18,822 bases of DNA. Source: CAYWHE01 sp964458125 (GTDB lineage Bacteria > Bacteroidota > Bacteroidia > AKYH767-A > OLB10). Below the pieces are notes generated by a model. It did not search any database. It was not told the DNA's origin and saw only the letters and a list, made by a program, of their open reading frames with translations. The position numbers were made by a program, and so were the translations under genes. The stretch spans positions 1-18,822 of the forward strand of contig CAYWHE010000066.1 in the NCBI GenBank assembly GCA_964458125.1, in the 5' to 3' direction. This document shows positions 7,426 to 15,326 of this stretch, piece after piece. Position 1 is the stretch's first letter. Each line of letters starts with the position of its first letter.

Positions 7426-9003
7426 TCACTCTTTCAGGAAGGATTTCGACTTCCGGAAGCCTCCGGCCTCCAGCGAAAGCAGGTAGGTTCCTCCTGCCAG
7501 ACCGGCTGTATTCACTTCAGCTGCGTGAAAACCCGGTTTTATTCCCTGCTCCTCCCTGATGACCCGAATGGTTTTCCCCTGCAAATCGGTCAGGACAAGG
7601 CGGACTGAAGAGGTTACAGGCAGGCAATACCGGATGGTCAGCACGTTGCCCGACGGGTTCGGGTAAACGTCATACAACTGGGGCGACTGAATCAATTCCA
7701 GCAGGGGAGGTGCGTCAATTCCCGTGACTGCAGCGGAGTCCTGGATAATGTTTTCATCCCCCGCCTGGTAGGGTAGGAAGAAGAAATACTCCAGCATCAT
7801 TTCATCCGTAGTGGATTCACCGGCCGACACAGGCTGTGGAGGGGTGTTCGGATTGAACAGGTTACCGGAGGTGTTGTCATACAACGCAAAAGCGTGAAGT
7901 GTGCTTCCGCCTGGCACTTTCAGCACTTTTTGAAAGGCATAATTTCCCTGCCACCGGAAATCCCAGTTGTTGATCCGGATAAACGGAATTGTATCGGATG
8001 ACGGGGTAACGGCATAGCTTCTGAAATTTCTTCCGATCAGGTGCATGTGCGGAGCCACACTGAGCAGTGAAATATCCAGTGCGGCAGGCAGTGTGTATTT
8101 TTCATGAAAAGTCTTGGTGGCATTGGCTGCAATATATAAAGGTCCGTTTACGAGTGTGCTGGCGTGGTTCAATACCGGTATAATGGAAACCTCGCGCATG
8201 GGAGGGGGTGAAAGTTTGAAATTCATCCGGGTGGTATCCAGCATGCCCAGGCTGCCCGCCGGGTAATGAACCTGCACAATGATGGTCGTGGCCGAGTCTA
8301 ATGAAATGCCCAATCCGGCAGGTAAGGTGTAGGGTTCGGCGCCCGGAACCCAGGCACCGATCAGTTTGGCTGTATTGGAACCCGGCCCGCCGAAATTGGT
8401 GTATCCGGGCCCGGGATCGGCGCTGTCTAAAGCCAGGCAGGTAACGGCATTGTCGGCAAAAACAAGCACGTGATGGACGATGGCTGGATTTCCCGGTATC
8501 ACCTCCATGGAAGTGATGAATTGCTGAGCGGTAAGGCCGCTGGGCAACGGAAAACAACGGTAAATATCCGTTGTGCTTCCAACCGTATAGGCGGGAATGA
8601 CCAGGCTCAGATCGGGATTGGGGATTTGTGACGCATTGGTATATACCGGTGGGGCAGGTGCCAGTGACAGATTACCCGAAGGCGCACCGTTGTTCACCCA
8701 GTCGTCAATGGATGTGATTTCGGCCTGGGTCAGCAATTTGGGATGGGCGTGCAGTACATAGGAAGGATCGGGTGGCCAGGGCGGCATGCGCTTGTTCACA
8801 ACAGCATCCTGCAGTCCCGCCTGCACGGCAAATGCATCGTTATAGGTCATCAGGGCAAAGGGCGCCAGGCCCCCGCTGTGGTGACATTTGGTGCAGTTGG
8901 AATACAGGATGGGTGCAATATCCTGCGCCCAGTTGGGGGACTGGGCCTTCAGAACGGCAGGAAAAAAAATCAGGATCAGCCATAAATGTTTGGTCTGCTT
9001 CAT
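7426..9003 (-). CDS. Cytochrome c-copper type II monooxygenase fusion, T9SS-sorted
   Basis: A 525-residue exported redox protein. Residues 1-20 are a signal peptide (cleavage near LKA-Q). Residues 21-110 are a c-type cytochrome domain with heme motif CTKCH (C37, C40, H41) and a likely axial Met in RMPPWPP (M73). Residues ~125-420 match the two-part fold of copper type II monooxygenases (PHM/dopamine beta-hydroxylase family). Likely copper ligands are H177-H178 and H246 for one site, and H319, H321 (PHMH) and M402 (TDEM) for the other. Residues ~441-525 are a T9SS sorting domain (YDVYPNPSGN, then GLAGGTYLLSLE). Family enzymes hydroxylate C-H bonds using O2 and an external reductant; here the attached heme could feed electrons, which is inference. 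The substrate is unknown. It lies 53 bases downstream of the LamG gene and probably shares its transcript. Confidence 0.88.
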   Translation of the reverse strand: MKQTKHLWLILIFFPAVLKAQSPNWAQDIAPILYSNCTKCHHSGGLAPFALMTYNDAFAVQAGLQDAVVNKRMPPWPPDPSYVLHAHPKLLTQAEITSIDDWVNNGAPSGNLSLAPAPPVYTNASQIPNPDLSLVIPAYTVGSTTDIYRCFPLPSGLTAQQFITSMEVIPGNPAIVHHVLVFADNAVTCLALDSADPGPGYTNFGGPGSNTAKLIGAWVPGAEPYTLPAGLGISLDSATTIIVQVHYPAGSLGMLDTTRMNFKLSPPPMREVSIIPVLNHASTLVNGPLYIAANATKTFHEKYTLPAALDISLLSVAPHMHLIGRNFRSYAVTPSSDTIPFIRINNWDFRWQGNYAFQKVLKVPGGSTLHAFALYDNTSGNLFNPNTPPQPVSAGESTTDEMMLEYFFFLPYQAGDENIIQDSAAVTGIDAPPLLELIQSPQLYDVYPNPSGNVLTIRYCLPVTSSVRLVLTDLQGKTIRVIREEQGIKPGFHAAEVNTAGLAGGTYLLSLEAGGFRKSKSFLKE

Positions 9004-9056
9004 ACGGGTAACGGGCTTGAGATTAAAATGGTTTTATTGGATTTACAGGCTCCTGG

Positions 9057-10523
9057 TCAACGTTGATACGGGAACAGCAGTTGAAAGGCCCCGGCATCAC
9101 TGCGCAGTATAAGCAGGTACGTCCCGCTGGTAAGACCCTTTCCCGGGAAATGAATCACCTGGTTGCCGGCAGGCAGGTGACGGGACGGATGGGAAATTAC
9201 CATCCTGCCATCCAGCGAATATAGAGCAGCATCCAGCTGAACGGTTTTCCCCGTATGAAAGGAAACCGAAAGGTTTCCCTCACCGGCCGCAAGGACGGAA
9301 ATTCCGGATATGACAGCGGGTTCGGTGATGCCCAGGTTGTTCAGCACAAACGGGGCGCTCGTGGAGGTGCAGCCGTTGTTATCTGTAACAATAACCGTAT
9401 ACGATCCATTTTGCAGCGGAGTATAGACCGGGTTCACCTGGTTAAACAGCGTGTTGCCGTTCAGGTACCACTGGATGCCCGTTGAAGCGCTGCAGAACAA
9501 CTGCGATCCGTTGAAGGTAATGACCGGAACGGCAGGTGCGGGATTCACCGTAACGCTTAACGGGGCCGAAACGGCTGAACAGTTGCCTGTGTCACTAACG
9601 GTAACCGTATAGGTGCCGGTAGCTGCAACCTGGATGCTCTGCGTGGTGGCGCCCGTACTCCAGAGGTAATTGAGCCCGGTGCCCGGACCGGCATCGAGGA
9701 TAACAGTGTCGCCCTGGCAAAAGGTGGTATTGCCTGATGGTGTGATGACGGCATTCGGGGCGCCGCTGGTAAAGGGTACCGTAGTGGTCCATCCGCTTCC
9801 CAGCAAAGTTCCGGTAATGGCGTTGACCGACAGATCGGACACGGAGGTTCCGCTGCCGTCGTTCAGTCTCCAGTAAGCCACCAGGCCGGTTTGCAAAGCA
9901 GGGTCGATCTGGGTATTCATGCCGGCATAAATTTCCGGTTCCGTGACTTTCCTGTCCCAGACCCTGATTTCATCCAGCATGCCTGACCAGTAACGGTATA
10001 TGCCCGGCTGATTGTCGGATAAACGACCGATTTTAAGATCGTAAGCCGGTGAGTTGACAATGCTTCCCTTAAACAGGGTTGAGGCCGTCAACTGCCCGTT
10101 AATGTATAAATTCAGACTGTCCCCGTCATAGGTTCCGGCCACATGAATCCAGGTATTCAGTGCCAGGGCGTTCACCTGTGAAATGACCTCCACCCAGCTG
10201 GTGGGCGTGCCGTTGGTATCAAGACCGGCAATATTGAAGGAAAGTTCACCCTGTCCGCCGGCCCGGAGCACATACCCCCCTTCACCGCTGCTCCAGCCGT
10301 GCTTGCATACGATGGAGTTCATGGCCGAGGTCAGGCCCCAGGCATTGCTGTTGATCCAGGCTTCCACCGACACGTGGCTGATGAGGTTCAGCGCGGCATG
10401 GGCGGGCATGGAAACATAATCAGAGGTTCCGTTAAAGGATATGGAATGCGTATTGGGTGTACAGGGCTGGGCCCCAAGACGGACAGCCCATAATACCAGT
10501 GAAAGGAGTAATGCTTTTTTCAT
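9057..10523 (-). CDS. LamG/Ig-like secreted protein, T9SS-sorted
   Basis: A 488-residue exported protein. The start is the ATG at 10523, which begins a clear signal peptide (MKKALLLSLVLWAVRLGA, cleavage near residue 18); a longer in-frame start at 10631 would bury it. Residues ~26-248 form a LamG/concanavalin-like jelly roll (SISFNGTSDYVSMP, VSVEAWI, WIHVAGTYDGDSLNLYING, DEIRVWDRKVTEPEI, GLVAYWRLNDGSG), a fold that binds glycans or proteins. Two Ig/PKD-like repeats follow (~258-328 and ~330-395), each with paired cysteines and a YTV.V.D..GC ending. Residues ~400-488 are a T9SS sorting domain (LYSLDGRMV, then GLTSGTYLLILRS). No catalytic motif is visible. It is probably a surface adhesin or binding protein. 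The heme/copper fusion gene follows 53 bases downstream on the same strand. Confidence 0.85.
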   Translation of the reverse strand: MKKALLLSLVLWAVRLGAQPCTPNTHSISFNGTSDYVSMPAHAALNLISHVSVEAWINSNAWGLTSAMNSIVCKHGWSSGEGGYVLRAGGQGELSFNIAGLDTNGTPTSWVEVISQVNALALNTWIHVAGTYDGDSLNLYINGQLTASTLFKGSIVNSPAYDLKIGRLSDNQPGIYRYWSGMLDEIRVWDRKVTEPEIYAGMNTQIDPALQTGLVAYWRLNDGSGTSVSDLSVNAITGTLLGSGWTTTVPFTSGAPNAVITPSGNTTFCQGDTVILDAGPGTGLNYLWSTGATTQSIQVAATGTYTVTVSDTGNCSAVSAPLSVTVNPAPAVPVITFNGSQLFCSASTGIQWYLNGNTLFNQVNPVYTPLQNGSYTVIVTDNNGCTSTSAPFVLNNLGITEPAVISGISVLAAGEGNLSVSFHTGKTVQLDAALYSLDGRMVISHPSRHLPAGNQVIHFPGKGLTSGTYLLILRSDAGAFQLLFPYQR

Positions 10524-10772
10524 GCTGCAAGGGATATGACGCGTTAAACAATAGCAGGACAATGGTGTTATTACACGGTATGAATCGTGAAAAGTATTAA
10601 AAACCTTCGAATCTGCAAAAAACCCTGTCACATTCTTGTAGCCTGACTGTTGCAGCCGTTACTGCGCAGCGCGGAAAGGGTCAGCGCAAAAGACCCTGGT
10701 TGCTGTTTTATAGTTGAAAACCGCAATGATCTGCATCATTCTTTTTAGTATGAACCATTGAAACAAATTAAT

Positions 10773-10780
10773 TACTTTTG
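10773..10780 (+). promoter_or_regulatory. -7 promoter box of the desaturase gene
   Basis: TACTTTTG followed by CACC, a full TAnnTTTG match, ends 21 bases before the ATG at 10802. No convincing -33 TTG lies at the usual distance. Confidence 0.6.
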
Positions 10781-10801
10781 CACCTTCTCTGAAAAACAAC
10801 T

Positions 10802-11539
10802 ATGCTGATCATATTCCTCTTCCTGGTTTTACACTGGTATTTATCCTTATTTGGACAGACCTTTTTCCTGCACCGGTTTGGCGCTCATAAAATGTTTACC
10901 ATGAATATTTTTTGGGAAAAATTCTTTTATCTCTATACCTGGATCACCCAGGGCTCATCCTACCTGAATCCTCGTGCTTATGCCATTCTGCACCGCATGC
11001 ACCATGCCTACAGCGATACAAAAGAAGACCCGCATTCGCCTCATTTTTTTAAGGAAGTATTCACCATGATGTGGCACACCAAAAAAATCTATTACGGCCT
11101 GCTGTCCGGTGAATACCAGGCGGAAGAGAAATTCGATAAAAACTACCCCCGATGGGATGTGGTTGACCGTATTGCCGACAGCTGGTTTTCCAGGCTGGCA
11201 TTTGCCGGGCTCTATATCAGTTTTTATATAGCCTTTGCGCCTTACTGGTGGTTGTTCCTTTTGCTGCCCATACATTTTCTGATCGGGCCCATTCAGGGAG
11301 CGGTGGTAAACTGGGCCGGTCATAAATATGGATACCGCAATTTTGATGAAAATGATCAGAGTAAAAATACCTTTTGGATTGATTTTCTGATGATGGGTGA
11401 ACTATTTCAGAACAATCATCACCACTACGCTTCCCGGCCTAATTTCGCTACCAAATGGTGGGAGTTCGATCCCGTTTACCCGGTGATCCTGCTGTTGAAC
11501 AAAGTGGGTGTACTGAAGCTGAAACGGGTCGTGGCCTGA
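10802..11539 (+). CDS. Membrane fatty acid (acyl-CoA-type) desaturase
   Basis: A 245-residue integral membrane di-iron enzyme that puts a double bond into acyl chains, tuning membrane fluidity. The histidine boxes are HRFGAH (H24, H29), HRMHH (H64, H67, H68) and QNNHHHY (Q203, H206-H208). The third box normally reads HNxHH; here glutamine takes the first position. NWAGHKYGYRNF (about 170-181) supplies the extra conserved His (H174). Hydrophobic segments lie at 1-20 and ~132-168. The size is shorter than many delta-9 desaturases but typical of compact bacterial ones. The start is fixed by the promoter box 21 bases upstream. It is divergent from the LamG gene. Double-bond position and acyl carrier cannot be told from sequence. 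Confidence 0.88.
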   Translation: MLIIFLFLVLHWYLSLFGQTFFLHRFGAHKMFTMNIFWEKFFYLYTWITQGSSYLNPRAYAILHRMHHAYSDTKEDPHSPHFFKEVFTMMWHTKKIYYGLLSGEYQAEEKFDKNYPRWDVVDRIADSWFSRLAFAGLYISFYIAFAPYWWLFLLLPIHFLIGPIQGAVVNWAGHKYGYRNFDENDQSKNTFWIDFLMMGELFQNNHHHYASRPNFATKWWEFDPVYPVILLLNKVGVLKLKRVVA

Positions 11540-11950
11540 TTGCCTGTTTGCTGTTCTTTCTTTTTTCCGGAAGGAATAAAGTATGGTATTTCCCTGGTCA
11601 GTTCCGGCAGCCTGTTTTTAATCCCTCCGTGTGAGTTCCCAGGCGCCTGCAGCGGGAATCCACGCCTGCTTGCTGGAAAACATGACCGTTGCATCTTAAA
11701 ATCTTTGCCATTTTCGGGAATGTCAGAAATCTTTTGCGTGTAATTTCTGAGGTGGAGCTTCAGGCCGGATCTTTCCATTTCAGCCCGGTTGTTTATAAAT
11801 TTTTGATTTTCAATACCATGTATTTTACCATGGGCGCTTAATCGAAAACAGTAATTGTATAAAGTATTCATAAATAGTGGATTATATAATTAATCTGGCC
11901 TGTCTTTGCATTGAAAAAAGCCGTAATTTTGCGCACTCATTTTTGGGAGC
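11540..11950. other. Intergenic region between desaturase and oxidoreductase genes
   Basis: About 410 bases with no gene I can support. Open frames on both strands here carry no family motif and no convincing start signal. The right end becomes AT-rich, with a perfect 10-base palindrome ATTATATAAT at 11881-11890 and a direct repeat of ACCATG near 11816-11832. The promoter box of the next gene is at 11924-11931. No terminator hairpin with a U-run was found behind the desaturase. Confidence 0.4.
11924..11931 (+). promoter_or_regulatory. -7 promoter box of the Gfo/Idh-led operon
   Basis: TAATTTTG, a full TAnnTTTG match, ends 19 bases before the ATG at 11951. A TTTG lies at 11905-11908, slightly close for a -33 element. 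This is the only good promoter seen for the four plus-strand genes that follow. Confidence 0.6.
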
Positions 11951-12937
11951 ATGCTGAAAATAGGAGTTTTGGGTGCCGGTCATCTCGGAAAGATTCATTT
12001 GCGCCTTTTAAAAGAGAGCCCGTTTTATCAACTGACCGGGTTTCATGATTCCAACCCGGAAGTGGGGAGGAAGGTGGCTGGAGAATTGAACCTGGTTTTC
12101 TACCCGGATATGGATGAACTGATCAGGGAGGTGGATGTCGTGGATATTGTTACCCCGACGCTTGCCCACTATCCTTGCGCCGTTAAAGCCATGAAGCAAT
12201 CGCGTCACGTTTTTATTGAAAAGCCGCTTTCGAACACCATTGATGAAGCGAAGGAAATGATTTCAATGGCTTCTGAAGCGAATATCAAGGTACAGGTCGG
12301 ACACGTGGAAAGATTTAACCCGGCCTTCATGGCGGCCAGACCCTATATCGATCAGCCCATGTTCATTGAAACCCACCGTTTGGCTGAGTTCAATCCGCGG
12401 GGAACGGATGTTTCCGTAGTGCTGGACCTGATGATACATGATATCGACATTGTATTAAATACGGTGAAGTCCGCCGTCAAAAAGATCAGTTGCAGCGGGG
12501 TGGCCGTGGTGAGTGATACACCGGATATCTGCAATGCACGCATTGAATTCGACAACGGTTGTGTGGCCAACCTGACGGCCAGCCGGATTTCCCTTAAAAA
12601 TATGAGGAAGACCAGGTTTTTTCAGCGGGACGCTTATATCTCGGTGGATTTTCTGAAAAAAAAGACGGAGGTCGTTCGCCTGAAAACACTGGAAGGGGAT
12701 GCCGATCCCTTGTCCGTGGTGATTGACCTGGGAGAAGGAAAAGGAAGTAAGCTGCTTTATTTTGAAAATCCGAAAATACAGGAGAATAATGCCATCCGTG
12801 ATGAACTGGAAAGTTTTGCCCGGTCCATTGAAGAGAATACCGAACCGGTGGTTTCCATCCAGGATGGCTTCGGGGCCATGCAACTGGCTCACCAGATCAT
12901 TGAAAAATTAAAAGTGTCCTTATCCATGATGGCCTGA
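11951..12937 (+). CDS. Gfo/Idh/MocA family oxidoreductase
   Basis: A 328-residue cytoplasmic NAD(P)-dependent dehydrogenase. The N-terminal Rossmann fold starts with GVLGAGHLG (glycines 8, 10, 13). The family motif EKP is at 90-92 (K91 is the usual catalytic lysine). The C-terminal alpha/beta domain has GHVERFNPAF (about 117-126) and DLMIHDID with D159 and H163, the usual substrate-site residues. Members oxidise or reduce sugars and sugar nucleotides. The HVERFNPA stretch and the neighbouring sugar transferase make a UDP-amino-sugar 3-dehydrogenase role (GnnA-like) a reasonable guess, unproven. It leads a plus-strand gene group; the lipoprotein gene follows after 46 bases with no promoter box between. 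Confidence 0.85.
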   Translation: MLKIGVLGAGHLGKIHLRLLKESPFYQLTGFHDSNPEVGRKVAGELNLVFYPDMDELIREVDVVDIVTPTLAHYPCAVKAMKQSRHVFIEKPLSNTIDEAKEMISMASEANIKVQVGHVERFNPAFMAARPYIDQPMFIETHRLAEFNPRGTDVSVVLDLMIHDIDIVLNTVKSAVKKISCSGVAVVSDTPDICNARIEFDNGCVANLTASRISLKNMRKTRFFQRDAYISVDFLKKKTEVVRLKTLEGDADPLSVVIDLGEGKGSKLLYFENPKIQENNAIRDELESFARSIEENTEPVVSIQDGFGAMQLAHQIIEKLKVSLSMMA

Positions 12938-12983
12938 AATAAATGGCGGGATTGGTAGTTAAAAGCGGTGAAGAAAAACGGGT

Positions 12984-13871
12984 ATGATGAAAAAAAAGGC
13001 TGACACCAAAAACAGGTTCCGGGTATTGCTGATCCTTTTGTTTGTAACCGGCGGATGGTCCTGCAATATCATCAACCCGGCCGAACCGGTTCCCGCTTAT
13101 TTGGTCATTAATCCATTCCAGTTTACCATCAAGGATAATTCCCAGGGATCGGCATCCAATAAAATTGAAGACGTATGGGTATATGTGGACGGGAGCCTCC
13201 AAGGCGTTTATGAATTGCCGGCCTCCTTCCCTGTTCTGGAATCCGGAACCCATTCCATCCGCTGCTGGCCGGGCGTTTATTTCAACGGCATAAAATCCCA
13301 GCGTTTCCCATATCCGTTTTATTCGTCCTTCGATACCACCATTACCCTGGAGGAGGGAAAAGAAACCATCCTTCAGCCCCGATCCAGCTATACCTCCGGA
13401 CTGGCTTTTACCATCGAGGGGTTTGACAGCAACGGCGGGATAATTTTTGATTCCACCTCCCAAAGCCTGACCAATGTATTCATCACCACCGATACGATGG
13501 AAATCTTCGAAGGAAACGGAAGCGGAAAAATTTTCATGGACTCTGCACATTTCAAAATGGAAATTGCTTCGCAGTCTCTGGCATTACCGCATGTGGGCAG
13601 CCAGCGGACTTTCGTGGAAGTAAATTATAAAACCACCCATCTGCTCAACATAGGCGTTTATCCGGATCTTTCCGGCACCACATCCAAACTCAACCTGATC
13701 ACCCTGAAGCCGAATACTGGATGGAACAAGATTTACCTGGAAATCACCAATGCCCTGTTGTATTATGGCAGTGATGCCAGCACCTTTAAAATTTACTTCA
13801 ATGCCACGCTTACTGATCCGGCCGGCACCGGTACCATCCTGCTGGATAATTTTAAAGTGATCAACAACTGA
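12984..13871 (+). CDS. Putative lipoprotein coupled to the sugar transferase
   Basis: A 295-residue exported protein of no family I recognise. The N-terminus is basic (MMKKKADTKNRFR), then hydrophobic (VLLILLFVTGG), then WSCN with a candidate lipidated cysteine at 27. The lipobox is relaxed (Trp at -2), so simple secretion is possible. Residues ~40-125 are beta-rich with a PEGA/Ig-like look (VWVYVDGSLQGVYELPASF, TITLEEGKE). The C-terminal ~120 residues (TFVEVNYKTTHLLNIGVY, GWNKIYLEITN, TILLDNFKVI) resemble a jelly-roll carbohydrate-binding fold; this is pattern-based inference. A second in-frame ATG is at 12987. Its TGA overlaps the transferase ATG by one base (TGATG), which suggests translational coupling and a linked role. 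Confidence 0.75.
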   Translation: MMKKKADTKNRFRVLLILLFVTGGWSCNIINPAEPVPAYLVINPFQFTIKDNSQGSASNKIEDVWVYVDGSLQGVYELPASFPVLESGTHSIRCWPGVYFNGIKSQRFPYPFYSSFDTTITLEEGKETILQPRSSYTSGLAFTIEGFDSNGGIIFDSTSQSLTNVFITTDTMEIFEGNGSGKIFMDSAHFKMEIASQSLALPHVGSQRTFVEVNYKTTHLLNIGVYPDLSGTTSKLNLITLKPNTGWNKIYLEITNALLYYGSDASTFKIYFNATLTDPAGTGTILLDNFKVINN

Positions 13872-15286
13872 TGAATAAAACCAGGCAGATACTTAAATAC
13901 GTCCTTGCCGACTTCATCAGCGCCTCAGCGGCCTGGGCTATTTTTTACATGTACCGAAAGTTATGCATTGAGTCCTTTAAATTCGGTTATGACATACCGG
14001 TCCATACCGACAACAAGTTTTTCCTCGGAATTTTTGTCATCCCGGTTTTCTGGATCTTCGGTTACGCCATTATCGGCTCCTATTCCAATATTTACCGGAA
14101 ATCCAGGCTGAAGGAAATCGGACAGACTCTTTACCTGTCCGTAATCGGTGTACTGATCATTTTTTTCACCCTCCTGCTGGATGATACGATTGTTTCCTAC
14201 CGGTCTTATTACAGTACCTTCCTTACCTTGTTTTTCCTGCATTTCGGCATCACCTCCCTCTTTCGTTTTATCATTACCACCCGCACCGGCCGCCAGATTA
14301 AAAGAAGGCAGCTCGGTTTCAACACCCTGTTGATCGGAAGCAACGTCAATGCGCTGAACCTGTTTAATGAAATGGAATCCCAGTCCATCAGCCAGGGTAA
14401 CAAGTTCATCGGCTTCATACAGGTGGATGATAATAACGGCCATCTTTTCGGAGACAAGATCCCCCATCTCGGTACGGTTAAAGACTTGCAGGGCATTATA
14501 TCCACATACAGGGTGGAAGAAGTCATCATCGCCATTGAATCATCTGAACATGAAAACATCGGCAGGATCATTAATGAACTGGAAGATACGGATGTGATCA
14601 TCAAGATCATTCCCGATATGTACGACATCCTTTCAGGCTCGGTAAAAATGAGCGCCATCTTCGGGGCTCCCCTGATCGAGATCAATCCCTTCCTGATGCC
14701 GGTCTGGCAGCAGTCCGTGAAGAGGATAATCGATATCGTCATCTCCCTGGCCGTACTCGTTTTTCTGTCACCCGTATACCTGTTCACGGCTCTTGCCGTC
14801 AAAATCACCTCCCGGGGCCCCGTCCTGTTCCGCCAGGAGCGCATCGGACTGCACGGGCATCCCTTTGTCATTTACAAGTTCAGGAGCATGTTTGCCGGCG
14901 CTGAAAACGGAACCCCGCTGCTCTCCAGTCAGGCGGATTCCCGCGTAACACCTTTCGGCCGGTTTATGCGCAGTATTCGTCTCGATGAAATTCCCCAGTT
15001 TTACAACGTCCTGAAAGGCGACATGTCGCTGGTCGGACCGCGTCCGGAACGGCAGTACTTTATCGATCAGATCATGACCACTGCCCCCCATTACCGGCAT
15101 TTGCATAAAGTCAGGCCCGGAATTACCTCCTGGGGACAGGTGAAATACGGTTATGCTGAAAACGTGGAACAGATGATACAGCGTTTAAAATACGATGTCA
15201 TCTATATTGAAAACATGTCGCTGGCCCTGGATTTTAAAATTCTTTTTTACACCATCAGGATCATCCTGAACAGAAGCGGAAAATAA
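13871..15286 (+). CDS. Polyprenyl-phosphate sugar-1-phosphate transferase (WcaJ/WbaP type)
   Basis: A 471-residue inner-membrane enzyme that starts a surface glycan by moving a sugar-1-phosphate from a nucleotide sugar to undecaprenyl phosphate. The N-terminal ~140 residues hold four or five membrane segments. Residues ~148-250 form a Rossmann-like CoA-binding-type domain (NTLLIGSNVNALNLF, then VEEVIIAI). A further membrane or re-entrant helix at ~285-312 precedes the catalytic domain: YKFRSM, the Asp-Glu catalytic dyad D372-E373 in LDEIPQ, GDMSLVGPRPE and the signature VRPGITSWGQV (414-424). This is the large, polytopic form of the family. It overlaps the upstream lipoprotein gene by one base and is followed 40 bases later by the acyl-CoA dehydrogenase gene. 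No flippase or further glycosyltransferase is in the window, so the glycan is unknown. Confidence 0.93.
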   Translation: MNKTRQILKYVLADFISASAAWAIFYMYRKLCIESFKFGYDIPVHTDNKFFLGIFVIPVFWIFGYAIIGSYSNIYRKSRLKEIGQTLYLSVIGVLIIFFTLLLDDTIVSYRSYYSTFLTLFFLHFGITSLFRFIITTRTGRQIKRRQLGFNTLLIGSNVNALNLFNEMESQSISQGNKFIGFIQVDDNNGHLFGDKIPHLGTVKDLQGIISTYRVEEVIIAIESSEHENIGRIINELEDTDVIIKIIPDMYDILSGSVKMSAIFGAPLIEINPFLMPVWQQSVKRIIDIVISLAVLVFLSPVYLFTALAVKITSRGPVLFRQERIGLHGHPFVIYKFRSMFAGAENGTPLLSSQADSRVTPFGRFMRSIRLDEIPQFYNVLKGDMSLVGPRPERQYFIDQIMTTAPHYRHLHKVRPGITSWGQVKYGYAENVEQMIQRLKYDVIYIENMSLALDFKILFYTIRIILNRSGK

Positions 15287-15326
15287 AAATCAACAACTAA
15301 TAATGGCAATAAAATAACCGGACAAA

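Noticed and set aside
9255..9790. Repetitive-looking Ig-like repeats as a possible recent duplication
   Set aside because: The two repeats share only the family pattern and differ in sequence, so they are ordinary tandem domains.
11476..11871. 131-codon minus-strand frame and 67-codon plus-strand frame behind the desaturase
   Set aside because: No promoter box at the usual distance, no motif, and the minus-strand frame runs into the desaturase 3' end; treated as non-coding.
14209..14871. 220-codon open frame antisense to the sugar transferase
   Set aside because: Composition is unlike a folded protein and the plus strand carries the transferase domains.
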